Positions 8,702 through 19,204 are shown, counted from the stretch's first letter. The stretch is DNA of 64,000 nucleotides from Acinetobacter sp. BY419 (GCF_019038395.1 NZ_JAGFXZ010000008.1:35445-99444); one strand, 5' to 3'. Made by a program: numbers and translations. Notes: generated by a model not told the origin, from the letters alone.

Positions 8702-10150
8702 TTAAGAATTCGGCACGGTCAACCAGTGTGTCCGGGTAAACTCCTCAAAAATCCAGCGCCCGTTAAAACGACCCAGACCTGAATTTTTCTCGCCACCAAA
8801 TGGCGCATTAGGCTGATCAGCAACACTGATCCCATTAATATGCGTCATACCGGCATCCAATTGTGCAGCAAAAGTACGCCCTCGCTCAATATTTGAGGTA
8901 CATACGGCGCTGGACAGCCCAAAGTCCGTATCATTGGCCAAGTTTAAGGCATGGGCTTCGTCATTCGCCTTCAAGATGGGTAAAATCGGACCGAAACTTT
9001 CTTGCTGTGCCAAATCAGAATCTGCTGTCACCTCAGTGAAGATATGAGGATAGACCAGATTCCCCTCAATTCCACCTTCATAGACCAGCTTTGCACCCTG
9101 CTCACTGCCTGTCTGAATGATCTGCTGATGCTTTTTGACCTGACTCTGATTAATGATTGGCCCGATGATTGTATCTTCCAGGTTTGGATCACCCACTGGA
9201 ATCATTTTCACCCGATCCAAGAGTTTATCCACGTAAACATCATGAATGGAGGCATCGACAATCACCCGGTTGGTACTCATACAAATTTGTCCCTGATGTA
9301 TAAACCGTCCCTTCAGGGTGAGATCAACAGCTAGATCAAGGTCGGCATCATCCAGAATAACCAAGGGTGCATTCCCCCCCAGTTCAAGCGCGAGACGCTT
9401 GATTCGGGAACTGGCCAAGGCTTTGCTGCCAACTCCCTGCCCAACTTCTGTGGAACCAGTGAATGAAATCATTTTTGGTACCGGATGCTCGACAAAATAA
9501 TCCCCGATTTCACTTCCAGCACCAGCAACAATATTCAGTGCACCGGCAGGCAAACCGGCCTCTTCAAATAGCTTGCCAATTAAGGTGCCACCAGTCACCG
9601 GCGTATCACTGGCTGGCTTCAGTACAACGGTATTGCCGCAGGCAATTGCAGTTGCCACCGAGCGTAAAGACAAATGAAATGGAAAGTTCCATGGACTAAT
9701 GACCGCAATTACCCCTAAAGGCTTACGCAAAACCAAACTCTTGCGCGTTGGATCTTTACTTTCGAGCTGGTCAGTTTTGAGCTGATCTGGAAATGCCAGA
9801 CTTTCCTGAATAATGCCCAAAGCAGCCTTTAGCTCAAGACCGGCTTTAAAACGCGTACTGCCTGATTCAATAATGAGCCAGTCAATGATTTCGGCCTGAC
9901 GTTGCTGAATGATGGTGATTAAATTTTGCAGCACTGTTTTACGTACTTCAATGGGATTCAAGACACCCTGCTGGAAAGCCTGCTCTGCTGCGCTATAAGC
10001 ACTGTCCACCTCGACAGAACTGGCAGCTGCCATACTAAAAATTTCGCTCTGGGTATAAGGATTGATATTTTTTATTATTCTGGTTGAAGTACCGGCTTGC
10101 CACTGACCATGAATAAACTGCTGGTCTAAATTCTGATATACCGTCATCAT
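8702..10150 (-). CDS. NAD(P)-dependent aldehyde dehydrogenase (aromatic-aldehyde type)
   Basis: A 482-residue member of the ALDH superfamily oxidising an aldehyde to the acid. The sequence has the SPWNFP cofactor-loop motif (near residue 155), FTGSTEVG (near 230), the general-base Glu in LELGGNAP (near 255) and the catalytic Cys in GQICMSTNR (near 290). The C-terminal block NAPFGGEKNSGLGR is intact. The overall pattern is closest to benzaldehyde/vanillin dehydrogenases, but the substrate cannot be fixed from sequence. The gene stands alone between the malate synthase terminator and the SRAP gene. Confidence 0.9.
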   Translation of the reverse strand: MMTVYQNLDQQFIHGQWQAGTSTRIIKNINPYTQSEIFSMAAASSVEVDSAYSAAEQAFQQGVLNPIEVRKTVLQNLITIIQQRQAEIIDWLIIESGSTRFKAGLELKAALGIIQESLAFPDQLKTDQLESKDPTRKSLVLRKPLGVIAVISPWNFPFHLSLRSVATAIACGNTVVLKPASDTPVTGGTLIGKLFEEAGLPAGALNIVAGAGSEIGDYFVEHPVPKMISFTGSTEVGQGVGSKALASSRIKRLALELGGNAPLVILDDADLDLAVDLTLKGRFIHQGQICMSTNRVIVDASIHDVYVDKLLDRVKMIPVGDPNLEDTIIGPIINQSQVKKHQQIIQTGSEQGAKLVYEGGIEGNLVYPHIFTEVTADSDLAQQESFGPILPILKANDEAHALNLANDTDFGLSSAVCTSNIERGRTFAAQLDAGMTHINGISVADQPNAPFGGEKNSGLGRFNGRWIFEEFTRTHWLTVPNS

Positions 10151-10239
10151 TTTATTATTTCCTCACATGCTTTGCCTCACTTTAAGAGTTCAGCTAGAAA
10201 ATTTCCAGTCAGAACGACAACGACTTACCATTAGACAAT

Positions 10240-10265
10240 AAAAAAGCCTCCGAAGAGGCTTTTTT
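10240..10265 (-). terminator. Intrinsic terminator of malate synthase G
   Basis: AAAAAAGCCTC-CGAA-GAGGCTTTTTT is a perfect GC-containing stem with flanking A- and T-tracts, 18 bases beyond the stop of the gene starting at 12449. It can work in both directions and also insulates the aldehyde dehydrogenase promoter. Confidence 0.9.
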
Positions 10266-10283
10266 CAGCTAGATAGGATTGGA

Positions 10284-12449
10284 TTAGTCACCTGTATAAC
10301 CTTTCAACTTTAAACGTGCTGCGTGTAAAAGCGGCTCGGTATAACCTGATGGCTGCTCGCCACCTTTAAAGATCAAGTCAGATGCTGCCTGGAACGCAAT
10401 ATTGTTGGCAAAGTCAGCAGACATTGGCGTGTAAAGTGGATCATTGGCATTTTGCTGATCTACAATTTTCGCCATACGTTGCATGACTTCTTCTACTTGC
10501 TCACGGCTTACAATCCCATGACGCAACCAGTTGGCAACGTGTTGTGAAGAAATACGTAGAGTCGCGCGGTCTTCCATTAAACCGACATCATTGATATCTG
10601 GCACTTTAGAACAACCCACACCTAAATCTACCCAACGAACGACATAACCCAGGATACCTTGACAGTTGTTTTCAAGCTCTTTGAGCTTCTCTTCTTCTGT
10701 CCAGTTTGTATCTTTTGCAAGTGGTGGCGTTAACAGGTCATCAAGTGGCAACGCTTCAGTCTCAAGAAGTTCTTGCTGACGTTTTGCAACATTAATTTGA
10801 TGATAGTGAATCGCGTGAATCACCGCACCTGTTGGAGATGGTACCCATGCACAGCTTGCGCCCGCTTCAGGATGCTCAGTCTTGGTCTTGTACATGTCAA
10901 GCAACATGTCTGGTTTTGGCCACATACCTTTACCAATTTGCGCTTTACCACGTAGACCTGCTTGCAGACCAATCATCACGTTACGGTTTTCGTATGCTGG
11001 GAACCATACCTGGCCTTTGATCTCGCCCTTACGAACGAATGGACCTGCTTCCATTAAGGTATGGATTTCATCACCCGTACGGTCCATGAAGCCTGTGTTA
11101 ATGAAGATGGTACGATCTTTGGCTTGAGCAATACAGTTCTTCAAGTTTACAGATGTACGGCGTTCTTCATCCATAATCCCGATTTTTAAAGTTTTTGCAG
11201 GTAAGCCAAGCGCCTGTTCAGCACGCTCGAACAATTCAACTGCAAATGCAACTTCTTCAGGACCATGCATTTTCGGTTTAACGATATACATTGAACCTTG
11301 ACGCGAGTTCTTGATGGTGTTTTCACCACGGATATCTGCAATCGTAAGGAGTGGTGTTACCAATGCATCCATGATGCCTTCATAGATTTCTTCGCCATCT
11401 ACAAGGATGGCAGGGTTTGTCATTAAATGACCCACGTTACGAAGAAGCATCAAGGAACGACCATGAACTTTCGTCTTACCGCCTTCAAGATTTTTAAAGC
11501 TACGGTCTTCATTCAGTTTACGGCTAACAGTTTTACCGTTTTTCTCAATAGACTCTTCTAAAGTACCTTTCATCAGGCCTAACCAGTTACGGTAGCCTTC
11601 AACTTTCTCTTCAGCATCAACAGCTGCAATAGAGTCTTCCAAGTCTTGAATGGTGGTTACTGCAGCTTCAAGAACAACATCTTTTACGCCCGCAGCATCG
11701 GTTTGACCAATTGCGCTTGATGCATCAATCTGGATAATCGCGTGCAGACCATTATTTTTAAGAACAACTTCAGTCGGCGCAGATGCCTCACCGTTATAAC
11801 CTACAAATTTAGAGCTATCTGCAACAGTTGTGGTTGAACCATCTTTTAGCGTTACAACTAAGGCATTTTCTTCAATGGCATATTGAGTTGCATCTGCATG
11901 AGAACCTGCAACCAATGGAAAGGTTTCGTCCAGGAAGTTTTTCGCAAATGCGATAACTTTCGCACCACGTTTCGGGTTATAGCCTTTGCCTTTCTCTGCG
12001 CCATCTTCTTCAGAGATTACGTCAAAGCCGTAAAGCGCATCGTATAAAGAACCCCAGCGTGCGTTTGCAGCATTCAGGCAGTAACGTGCATTACGTACTG
12101 GCACCACAAGCTGTGGACCTGCCAATACGGCAATTTCTTCGTCTACATTTTCAGTACTGATTTGAAAATCTTCTACTTCTGGTAACAAGTAGCCAATTTC
12201 AGTCAAGAAAGCTTTGTAAGCTTGTAATTCAAATGTGTTATTGCGGTGCCATTCATCAATTTTCGCCTGAATGTCATCACGCTTAGCCAAAAGTGCTTTA
12301 TTTTTAGGGCTAAGATCAACAACGACTTGTTCAAAGTTTTTCCAGTATGTTTCGCTGTCTAAGCCAGAACCTGGTAGTGCTTCATTTTCGATGAAATCGT
12401 AAAGTTCTTTAGCAATCGCTAACTTGCCTTTTTGAATACGTGCAGTCAT
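10284..12449 (-). CDS. glcB: Malate synthase G
   Basis: Condenses glyoxylate with acetyl-CoA to malate, allowing growth on C2 compounds. The 721 residues match the monomeric G isoform (E. coli 723). Typical segments include [11 protein letters not shown], the active-site region [15 protein letters not shown] (near residue 385), [13 protein letters not shown] (near 425) and [16 protein letters not shown] (near 450). The conserved Cys lies in the C-terminal part (VGCSKVPDI). Isocitrate lyase is not in this window. Single-gene unit with its own terminator. Confidence 0.97.
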   Translation of the reverse strand: MTARIQKGKLAIAKELYDFIENEALPGSGLDSETYWKNFEQVVVDLSPKNKALLAKRDDIQAKIDEWHRNNTFELQAYKAFLTEIGYLLPEVEDFQISTENVDEEIAVLAGPQLVVPVRNARYCLNAANARWGSLYDALYGFDVISEEDGAEKGKGYNPKRGAKVIAFAKNFLDETFPLVAGSHADATQYAIEENALVVTLKDGSTTTVADSSKFVGYNGEASAPTEVVLKNNGLHAIIQIDASSAIGQTDAAGVKDVVLEAAVTTIQDLEDSIAAVDAEEKVEGYRNWLGLMKGTLEESIEKNGKTVSRKLNEDRSFKNLEGGKTKVHGRSLMLLRNVGHLMTNPAILVDGEEIYEGIMDALVTPLLTIADIRGENTIKNSRQGSMYIVKPKMHGPEEVAFAVELFERAEQALGLPAKTLKIGIMDEERRTSVNLKNCIAQAKDRTIFINTGFMDRTGDEIHTLMEAGPFVRKGEIKGQVWFPAYENRNVMIGLQAGLRGKAQIGKGMWPKPDMLLDMYKTKTEHPEAGASCAWVPSPTGAVIHAIHYHQINVAKRQQELLETEALPLDDLLTPPLAKDTNWTEEEKLKELENNCQGILGYVVRWVDLGVGCSKVPDINDVGLMEDRATLRISSQHVANWLRHGIVSREQVEEVMQRMAKIVDQQNANDPLYTPMSADFANNIAFQAASDLIFKGGEQPSGYTEPLLHAARLKLKGYTGD

Positions 12450-12779
12450 TGTCTTTCCTGATATTGCTACTTTTTATACAAGAGATTCTAGTATACCGAT
12501 TAAAATCTAGCTGAATAGTATTATCACATTGCTAAATACCGAGCATTTCTTCCAATATGAATACCCTCATAACCATATTTGATATAGCTCAGCTGCAACT
12601 AGATATCATTCTGCTAAATGCCTTAATGACAGTGTATAAAGTTTTCGAAATGTAGAAATTAGACTTAAGTTCAGATTTTCGAGTAAAAATTATGCATTCT
12701 AGTTATACACGATCATATTTAGACCAAGATTAAGCCATGTTTGATCCGGCTTGTCGATCATTTCAGTGCTCATTTTGAT
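12450..12779. other. Intergenic region upstream of glcB
   Basis: About 330 AT-rich bases lie between the glcB start and the zapE terminator. They must carry the glcB promoter. I see several weak -10-like TATA sequences but no convincing promoter pair, RNA gene or ORF. Confidence 0.4.
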
Positions 12780-12811
12780 AAAAAAAGCACTGGTGAATGA
12801 CCAGCGCTTTT
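12780..12811 (-). terminator. Intrinsic terminator of zapE
   Basis: On the minus strand AAAAGC-G-CTGGT-CATTC-ACCAG-T-GCTTTTTTT forms a hairpin with one internal mismatch and a 7-base T-tract, starting 5 bases after the zapE stop. Confidence 0.85.
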
Positions 12812-12815
12812 ATGG

Positions 12816-13967
12816 TTATTCTCCATTCACGGAGGCGATTTTCTCAATCTGGCGATGTTCAGAATTCAGATATTCATCTGACTGCATTTCCAGTAAACGG
12901 GAACGGGTTCGTTCAATTTCAAAGGCCAGTTTCTCACCCTGGTAAATATCCACGATATTATCTTCCGAGGTTAAGAGCAACTTGACGCCGCGGTCATAAA
13001 ACTCATCCACCAGATAAATAAAACGGCGCGTACCATCACTCAGGAAGTCAGTCAGATGCGGCACATTACTGACTAAAACCGTATTATAAATATTGGCGAT
13101 TTCAATAAAATCAGCCGGACTACGTGGTTTTAGACACAGCTCAGAAAACTCGCACCACAATACATCTTCGGTATGTGATACGGTTTCGACAATACGGTTA
13201 TTGATAATAATCGGTTCGTCAGAGCAGGTCTGCGTCTGGGTCAACGCACTAAAACGTTGCGCAATCCAGTTTTTATTATCATGCGTTAACGGGAATTTAA
13301 ACAGTTGTGCCTGTTTCAAAACCCGTAAACGGTAATCAACCCCGGCATCGACATTTAATACCACACAGTTTTTCTTGACCAGTTCAATCGTTGGCAAGAA
13401 ACGGTCACGGTGAATGCCGTTTTTATATAAACCGTCCGGGGCGATATTTGAAGTAGCGACCAAGGTAATGCCGCGTTCAAAAAGCTTCTGGAACAGATCG
13501 CTCAGGATCATCGCATCCGTCACGTTGGATACAAAGAATTCATCAAAACAGATGACGACAGCTTCTTTATAAATCCGATCCGCTACGATATCTAGCGGAT
13601 TACGCTGTCCGGATAATTTGTTTAATTCACGATGCACATGCTGCATGAAATGGTGAAAATGCATCCGGGTTTTACGGCGAAATGGAATCGAATCATAAAA
13701 CTGATCCATCAACCAGGTTTTGCCACGTCCTACACCGCCCCACATATATACACCTTTGGGGGACGTCTGACGGCGAAAGCGGCGAAATGCTTTTTTCGAG
13801 GCTTTAAAACGCTGAATCAATTCCAGCCAGACACGATTCAGTTCATGTACTGCCATTGCCTGTGCTTCATCAGGCATAAACTGTCCTGAAGATATCGCTT
13901 GTGCATAACGTTCTGCAGGAGAAATCGGACTAAAAGCGGTGCTGTGCTGTGAATTAAAATCGGACAT
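12816..13967 (-). CDS. zapE: Cell-division AAA ATPase ZapE (AFG1 family)
   Basis: A 383-residue AFG1-type ATPase that associates with the FtsZ ring in E. coli under stress. Walker A is GGVGRGKTWLMD (near residue 77), Walker B is VICFDEFFV (near 139), and the sensor region VATSNIAPDGLYKNG (near 176) is intact. The family blocks RFLPTIELVKK and FSELCLKPRSPADF follow. Length and motif order match the bacterial family well. It has its own terminator and sits behind a short gap from the AraC regulator on the same strand. Confidence 0.93.
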   Translation of the reverse strand: MSDFNSQHSTAFSPISPAERYAQAISSGQFMPDEAQAMAVHELNRVWLELIQRFKASKKAFRRFRRQTSPKGVYMWGGVGRGKTWLMDQFYDSIPFRRKTRMHFHHFMQHVHRELNKLSGQRNPLDIVADRIYKEAVVICFDEFFVSNVTDAMILSDLFQKLFERGITLVATSNIAPDGLYKNGIHRDRFLPTIELVKKNCVVLNVDAGVDYRLRVLKQAQLFKFPLTHDNKNWIAQRFSALTQTQTCSDEPIIINNRIVETVSHTEDVLWCEFSELCLKPRSPADFIEIANIYNTVLVSNVPHLTDFLSDGTRRFIYLVDEFYDRGVKLLLTSEDNIVDIYQGEKLAFEIERTRSRLLEMQSDEYLNSEHRQIEKIASVNGE

Positions 13968-14051
13968 AGAATTTCGTACTATTTGGGATCAATTTAATTA
14001 TAGCGAAGTTTAATCAACACGCTATAACACTTTGGCATAAACAAACTTAGG

Positions 14052-15065
14052 CTATTTTATATATTGCCGAGGACTTTGCCCAAACCAGCGTTTAAAGGCA
14101 TGGTTAAAAGCGGCCGGCTCGGAATAACCCAATAATTCTGCAATCATTTCAATCGAATACTGTTTATATTCAATCAGTCGCAAAGCTTTATCTTTAATAA
14201 TCTCTTCGCGAATCTGCTTATAACTGGTATTACACTGCTGTAACTGATGCCGCAAGGTTCTCTCCGGAATATTCAACGCCTGCGCAGTTTCAGCCATACT
14301 CGGCATCAGGCCGCTTTGGATTTCCAGATAATCCTGTACTCGCTGCACCACAGTCGGTGTCTGTTCATCCTCCTGCAAACGTTCTAGTTCAGCCAGGCAT
14401 TTGGCTTCATAGATGGCAAAAGTCACCGCATCCGCAGAGGGGATTTTAATATCCAGAACTGCTTTATCAAACCAGAATGCAGCCCGAGGTGCACCGAACT
14501 GTACCTGTGTTCCATAATAATCATGGTAGACCTTTAAGGTATTCAGATCTTCCGGATAGGCAAATGGTAACTCGATCCGCAGATCAGGTTTGGATAAGCC
14601 CATCATTTTGTAGATTTCCCGAATAAACTTAAAAGTTCCGGAAATTTCAGCCTGTGCCAGCAACATTCCCAAAGGATCATCTTGCTGCTTCGCTCGATAA
14701 CATAGCGCACTATGATGTTCGCTTTGCTGCAAAGACAATTGGCCTGTCAGATGCGTCAACTGCTGAAAACGGATTACCTGATTCAGTGCATCACGTACCG
14801 TAGGACTGGTCACCAGCAACATTAACAAGGGACCATAACCTGCCAAGGCATAATGCTGGCCAATCAATAATCCCTGTTCAGGCTGGATTTCCTGTCCCAC
14901 CACCTTAAGCACATCATGTTCCAGACTTGGGTGAATAACCGAGCTTGGATCAAAGGCATCTACACGCAGCCCAATGTTTTGTAGTTTCTGATCGACTTCC
15001 ATGCCAGCCTTGCGCATCCCTTGAATCAAATACATCAGACTGAGAACAGAACGTTTCATAACCAT
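14052..15065 (-). CDS. AraC-family regulator with arabinose-binding-type N-terminal domain
   Basis: A 337-residue regulator. The N-terminal ~200 residues resemble the AraC_E/arabinose-binding-like ligand domain seen in OruR/ArgR-type regulators. The C-terminal ~100 residues carry two helix-turn-helix motifs, with the signature GYSEPAAFNHAFKRWFGQSP near residue 310. It is divergently transcribed from the flavin monooxygenase, with 138 bases between the starts. This is the usual arrangement for a local regulator, so it probably controls that gene, which is inference. A second Met two codons in is an alternative start. Confidence 0.9.
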   Translation of the reverse strand: MVMKRSVLSLMYLIQGMRKAGMEVDQKLQNIGLRVDAFDPSSVIHPSLEHDVLKVVGQEIQPEQGLLIGQHYALAGYGPLLMLLVTSPTVRDALNQVIRFQQLTHLTGQLSLQQSEHHSALCYRAKQQDDPLGMLLAQAEISGTFKFIREIYKMMGLSKPDLRIELPFAYPEDLNTLKVYHDYYGTQVQFGAPRAAFWFDKAVLDIKIPSADAVTFAIYEAKCLAELERLQEDEQTPTVVQRVQDYLEIQSGLMPSMAETAQALNIPERTLRHQLQQCNTSYKQIREEIIKDKALRLIEYKQYSIEMIAELLGYSEPAAFNHAFKRWFGQSPRQYIK

Positions 15066-15203
15066 ACAAATACAATGTGCTTGAACTAGTTGTACTATAA
15101 AATTAATGTGCCGGCTATTGCCGTTTAGATCAATTTTATGTCTAATCGTTTAGGAGCAAATTACGATAAATATCCAACATTAAAATAAACAAGGAATGTA
15201 CTA

Positions 15204-16700
15204 ATGCTAGATCATGCCACTGCCACACGCTCCCACCCTCATACCAAAGTTGCCATTATTGGAGCCGGTTTCGGCGGTATTGCCATGGCAATACGTCTAC
15301 AACAACAGGGTATTAATGACTTTATTATTTTGGAAAAAGGTAATGATTTTGGTGGAACCTGGCGGGATAACCAGTACCCGGGAGCAGCCTGTGATGTGCA
15401 ATCACATTTATATTCCCTGTCATTTGCCCCGAAAAGTGATTGGTCCAAGCGTTATGCGGAAGCACCCGAGATATTTTCTTATATTCAGGATCTGGTGACT
15501 GATTATAATCTGCGTGCTTTCTGCCGTTTAAATACCGAAGTACTGGCAGCACATTATCAGGCAGACCGCTGTGTGTGGCAATTGCAGCTACAGGATCAAA
15601 CCATACTCGAAGCACAGTTTGTTATATTTGCTTCTGGGCCGTTGCATATTCCCCAAATCCCGCATATTCCCGGTATTGAGAAATTCCAGGGCAAAGTATT
15701 TCATTCCGCGCAATGGGATCACTCTTATAATCTGACTGGCAAAAATGTCGCATCGATTGGAACTGGTGGCAGCGCCATTCAATATATTCCGGAAATTGCT
15801 CCGCAATGCAAACACCTGTATGTCATGCAACGTACTGCGGCTTGGGTCATTCCCCGTGATGAACGCACTTATCCGAATCTTGAAAAGAAACTATTTAAAA
15901 AATATGACTGGTTTCGAAAATTACATCGTACCCGCTTATATTGGTCAAATGAATCGCGTGTCGTACCGATTGTCAAACCGGGCATTATGAAATACACCCA
16001 GAAACTGGCAGAACTATTCATTAAATATGAGGTCAAAAATCCTGAATTGGCTAAAAAACTGACCCCAGATTACATCATGGGCTGTAAACGTATTCTGGTC
16101 TCTAATCGCTACTTCCCGACTTTTAACCGTACCAATGTAGAACTTGTGACTGAGAAGATTCAGGAACTGACTGAACATAGCATCATCACCCAGGATGGCA
16201 AAGAACGGCCGATTGACTGTCTGATTTATGGCACCGGATTCATTACTGATCCGCGCATTTATATGAAGAATTTTCAATGTACCGGGCTCAATGGCGTAGA
16301 GCTGAATGAAGTCTGGAAACAAGGTGCTGAAAACTATTATGGAATTTGTGTGAAAGACTTTCCAAACCTGTTTCAGTTACTGGGGCCAAATACTTTATTG
16401 GCGCACAACTCTGTGATTTTCATGATTGAGGCACAAGTTGAATTTATCTTGCAATTGATGCAACTGGTCGATCAATCCCACAGCAACGCTATTATGGTCA
16501 AAGATCAGGCACAGGATGCATTTAATCAGCAGGTGCAACATATGTTTGAAAAGACTGTTTGGCAGTCTGGCTGTGTCAGCTGGTATCAGCAGGAAGGGGG
16601 TAAGAACTTTGCCTTATGGCCGACTTATACTTGGAAATACTGGCTTAAGACAAAAAAAACCAATGCCGCAGATTATCGATTATTCAATAAAGTCACCTAA
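15204..16700 (+). CDS. Baeyer-Villiger-type flavin monooxygenase
   Basis: A 498-residue FAD/NADPH monooxygenase. The first Rossmann motif GAGFGGIAMA is near residue 20, followed by GGTWRDNQYPGAACDVQSHLY, typical of this group. The Baeyer-Villiger fingerprint FxGxxxHxxxW(P/D) is matched by FQGKVFHSAQWD near residue 160, and the second nucleotide motif GTGGSAIQ is near residue 190. Such enzymes turn ketones into esters or lactones; related members oxidise long-chain alkanes, steroids or cyclic ketones. The ribosome-binding site AAGGAA lies before the ATG. It is divergent from an AraC regulator that probably controls it. Confidence 0.9.
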   Translation: MLDHATATRSHPHTKVAIIGAGFGGIAMAIRLQQQGINDFIILEKGNDFGGTWRDNQYPGAACDVQSHLYSLSFAPKSDWSKRYAEAPEIFSYIQDLVTDYNLRAFCRLNTEVLAAHYQADRCVWQLQLQDQTILEAQFVIFASGPLHIPQIPHIPGIEKFQGKVFHSAQWDHSYNLTGKNVASIGTGGSAIQYIPEIAPQCKHLYVMQRTAAWVIPRDERTYPNLEKKLFKKYDWFRKLHRTRLYWSNESRVVPIVKPGIMKYTQKLAELFIKYEVKNPELAKKLTPDYIMGCKRILVSNRYFPTFNRTNVELVTEKIQELTEHSIITQDGKERPIDCLIYGTGFITDPRIYMKNFQCTGLNGVELNEVWKQGAENYYGICVKDFPNLFQLLGPNTLLAHNSVIFMIEAQVEFILQLMQLVDQSHSNAIMVKDQAQDAFNQQVQHMFEKTVWQSGCVSWYQQEGGKNFALWPTYTWKYWLKTKKTNAADYRLFNKVT

Positions 16701-16767
16701 AAGCTTTTACCATATAGCATTAAGCGGTGGCATAATTTAAAGGTAATTTTTTCAATCCATTAAACTT

Positions 16768-17676
16768 ATGCAATCGCTCTGGCTCATCTTCCAGCTTCTA
16801 TTCTGTTTAGCACTCGGTTTTGCTATGGCAAAACGAATTCCGCTTTCGATTATTAAAATCTGTTTCAAGCTATTACCCTATTTTAGCTATGTTTTATTGA
16901 TTGCAATTGCCTTTGAGTTTTCACAGCTCGTAGATGAGTTACAGCATCCCCTACAGATTTTGAGTACATCGATCAGTATTGCCTTTCTGACCTCACTCGG
17001 TGCTTTTGCATTTTGCTATCTGCTATTTAAATGGGCAGGTTTTCTTCCCAGTTCAGGCCGGGTCTCCGTCGATCTGGTGCTCAAATCCTTGCTAAATATG
17101 AGTTATGCATTTTTGGCTCTCGCAGGCGGATACTTTTTACATGCAGGCTTGAGTCTGTTTGATGTGTCCTTGCAAATTAGCACCTGGCATTTGTTATTGG
17201 TATTTATGCTCATGATTGGCCTGGATCTGGCTTATTCACCCTTAGACCGTTCCTGGTTAAATTTTAAAATTCTACTGGTTCCCATTGGTTGTATTTTTGG
17301 TTCCCTATTTGCGGTCATAGCCTATTCATTCTGGAACACCGAAATTGGTATGAAAGATTTGATCATGCTGTCACAAGGTTATGGATTTTATTCGATGTCA
17401 GGCGTTGTCGTCACGGAACTTCGCAATGCTGAACTCGGCAGTATCGCGCTGATGAATGACCTGTTTAGAGAAATTTTCGCCATATTACTGATGTATTGTA
17501 TGGGCTGGAGATATCCAAGATCGGCCATTTCAGCAGCAGGTGCAACCGCAATGGATGTAACTTTGCCAATGGTTAAACAGGCCTGCGGGCATGATTTTAT
17601 CCCGCATGCTATGGTGAGTGGATTTATACTTTCTGTGCTTGCGCCAATTATGGTGAGTATATTGGCAGCGATTTAA
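16768..17676 (+). CDS. lysO: LysO-family (DUF340) exporter
   Basis: A 302-residue membrane protein with about eight hydrophobic helices. The C-terminal half carries the LysO/YbjE signature: GFYSMSGVVVTEL, then a conserved LMNDLFREIFAILL, then GATAMDVTLPMV and a final hydrophobic helix. E. coli YbjE (LysO) exports L-lysine, and the family is broadly tied to basic amino-acid export. The specificity of this copy is inferred. It starts 67 bases after the monooxygenase and could be cotranscribed with it. A CAGCGAT/ATCGCTG hairpin overlaps its stop codon. Confidence 0.85.
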   Translation: MQSLWLIFQLLFCLALGFAMAKRIPLSIIKICFKLLPYFSYVLLIAIAFEFSQLVDELQHPLQILSTSISIAFLTSLGAFAFCYLLFKWAGFLPSSGRVSVDLVLKSLLNMSYAFLALAGGYFLHAGLSLFDVSLQISTWHLLLVFMLMIGLDLAYSPLDRSWLNFKILLVPIGCIFGSLFAVIAYSFWNTEIGMKDLIMLSQGYGFYSMSGVVVTELRNAELGSIALMNDLFREIFAILLMYCMGWRYPRSAISAAGATAMDVTLPMVKQACGHDFIPHAMVSGFILSVLAPIMVSILAAI

Positions 17677-17729
17677 TAGCTTTATCGCTGTCTCAATCTT
17701 CCTAAATATCTTTTATAAAGAAGGACTCT

Positions 17730-17790
17730 CCTCCCTGACCAAGTTTTAAAGCAGGATTTTAAAACGAAGCACAAGAAAGGGGCCGGGAGG
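17730..17790. repeat. Nested inverted repeat after lysO
   Basis: CCTCCC (17730-17735) pairs with GGGAGG (17785-17790). Inside, GTTTTAAA (17743-17750) pairs with TTTAAAAC (17758-17765). The GC-rich outer arms stand out from the AT-rich surroundings. It lies between the convergent lysO and the 72-aa gene and may act as a terminator or be an intergenic repeat of the species. Confidence 0.4.
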
Positions 17791-17795
17791 GTTGA

Positions 17796-18014
17796 CTAAA
17801 AACTTAAGTCAATATTACCTAAGGCATCGCCTACTGTTTCAATAACATCCGAAGCAAGGCTAATGGCATCAGATGTCAAACTGACAACATCGATCCCCGC
17901 TGTCCAATCTACTGAGCTTGCCTGCTGTTCTTGTCGTTTGAGTTGTTCCGCCTGTTGAACATTTTGAATCAGATCGTCCTGTTCTTTTTCTGAAGGTAGT
18001 TCAGATGCATTCAT
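17796..18014 (-). CDS. Small acidic protein of unknown function (72 aa)
   Basis: I do not recognise this protein. It is strongly polar and Gln/Glu-rich in its first half (residues 8-33, probably a coiled helix), then alternates small hydrophobic and Ser/Asp residues (SLTSDAISLASDV) and ends in NIDLSF. No Cys and no clear signal peptide. It follows the pyrF terminator on the same strand, so it would need its own promoter in the ~45 bases before it. The composition looks protein-like rather than accidental, but homology is not assessable here. Confidence 0.5.
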   Translation of the reverse strand: MNASELPSEKEQDDLIQNVQQAEQLKRQEQQASSVDWTAGIDVVSLTSDAISLASDVIETVGDALGNIDLSF

Positions 18015-18059
18015 AGAAATTCATTTACTTTAATTATTATTTATATTTTCTGAATATCT

Positions 18060-18088
18060 AAAAAAGCCTTTCAACTGAAAGGCTTTTT
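18060..18088 (-). terminator. Intrinsic terminator of pyrF
   Basis: AAAAAAGCCTTTC-AACT-GAAAGGCTTTTT is a perfect stem with flanking A/T tracts, 15 bases beyond the pyrF stop. Confidence 0.92.
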
Positions 18089-18103
18089 ATCATTTATATA
18101 AGA

Positions 18104-18784
18104 TTAAAGCGTTGCCAAAATATCTTTTAAGGTCTGACGCATATTTTTAGACTGGGTAATCGGACGACCAATCACCAGATGAGTAGAGCCATCCAGCATT
18201 GCCTGTTTTGGTGTGACAATACGCTTCTGATCATCAGCATTTGAACCTTCAGGACGAATACCTGGTGTCACCAAGGCAAAGTATTGACCTAATGTTTCGC
18301 GCAACATTTTGGCTTCCTGAGCTGAACATACCACTCCATCCAGGCCACTATCTTTTGTCAGCTGTGCCAGACGTTTCACATGCTCATTGGGTTCAATGTC
18401 CAGGCCAATATCTTTCAGGTCTTCACCGCCCATTGAAGTAAGAACAGTTACCGCAATCAACTGAGTCTGATAATTACCCGCTTTTAAACGCTCTGCACAG
18501 GTTTCCATCATCTTACGACCACCAGAGGCATGCACATTTACCATCCACACGCCCAAATCAGCTGCCGCGCAGACTGCCTGTGCCGTTGTATTTGGAATAT
18601 CATGGAATTTCAGATCCAGAAACACATCAAAACCTTTATCTTGAAGTACTTTGACAATGATTGGACCTTCATGGGTAAATAACTCTTTACCAACTTTTAG
18701 TCGACACAAAGCAGGATCTAGCTGTTCTGCAATGGATAAGGCATCAAATTGGCTTTTAGCATCTAGTGCAACAATGATACTCAA
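18104..18784 (-). CDS. pyrF: Orotidine 5'-phosphate decarboxylase
   Basis: Catalyses the last step of UMP synthesis. The 226-residue TIM barrel starts IIVALDAK; the catalytic DxKxxD site appears as [10 protein letters not shown] (near residue 58). The phosphate-binding C-terminal motif is VTPGIRPEG followed by HLVIGRPI. Length is normal for bacteria. It is last in a run of minus-strand genes (rpsA, ihfB, lapA-like, pyrF) and is closed by a strong terminator. The ihfB-lapA-pyrF order is also known from other gammaproteobacteria. Confidence 0.96.
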   Translation of the reverse strand: MSIIVALDAKSQFDALSIAEQLDPALCRLKVGKELFTHEGPIIVKVLQDKGFDVFLDLKFHDIPNTTAQAVCAAADLGVWMVNVHASGGRKMMETCAERLKAGNYQTQLIAVTVLTSMGGEDLKDIGLDIEPNEHVKRLAQLTKDSGLDGVVCSAQEAKMLRETLGQYFALVTPGIRPEGSNADDQKRIVTPKQAMLDGSTHLVIGRPITQSKNMRQTLKDILATL

Positions 18785-18820
18785 GAGATTACCCCTTCAT
18801 ATAGGCAAAAAATAAGCCCA

Positions 18821-19180
18821 TTATAATGGGCTTTGATTTTCATTGGTAATATCTAATACAGTTTTTTCATGCCGGGTATGGGCTGCTGCTTCAGCGGCCA
18901 TTAACTTGGCTGTATTCAACTGTTCCTTACGTAGATGTTCAATGTCTTTACGCAGTCTTTTAATTTCCCAATTTGTCTGAAAAACCCGGAAGATCTGAAC
19001 GCCCAATAACAGGCCCAAAACTACACCTAAAGATAAAGTGAGGAGAAGCAATAATCCCAGGCGCATTGCGGGAACTTGAGTAAATAACAAGTCCACTGAC
19101 AATTCGGTACCATTTTGCAAAACTAATGCTAATGAATAACCAAACAGTACTAATAATAAAATGACCAGAACGTAGCGCAT
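18821..19180 (-). CDS. LapA-domain inner-membrane protein
   Basis: A 119-residue protein with two membrane helices (about residues 1-20 and 40-65), joined by a short periplasmic loop. A cytoplasmic coiled-coil tail follows (about 68-110, rich in Lys/Glu/Arg). It matches the LapA/DUF1049 family, whose E. coli member acts with LapB in controlling LpxC turnover and LPS amount. The usual LapB partner is not adjacent here. The ATG at 19180 is preferred over the GTG six bases upstream because a GGGGTG ribosome-binding site precedes it. It lies between ihfB and pyrF. Confidence 0.85.
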   Translation of the reverse strand: MRYVLVILLLVLFGYSLALVLQNGTELSVDLLFTQVPAMRLGLLLLLTLSLGVVLGLLLGVQIFRVFQTNWEIKRLRKDIEHLRKEQLNTAKLMAAEAAAHTRHEKTVLDITNENQSPL

Positions 19181-19204
19181 GAACACCCCGTAAAATATTT
19201 ACAA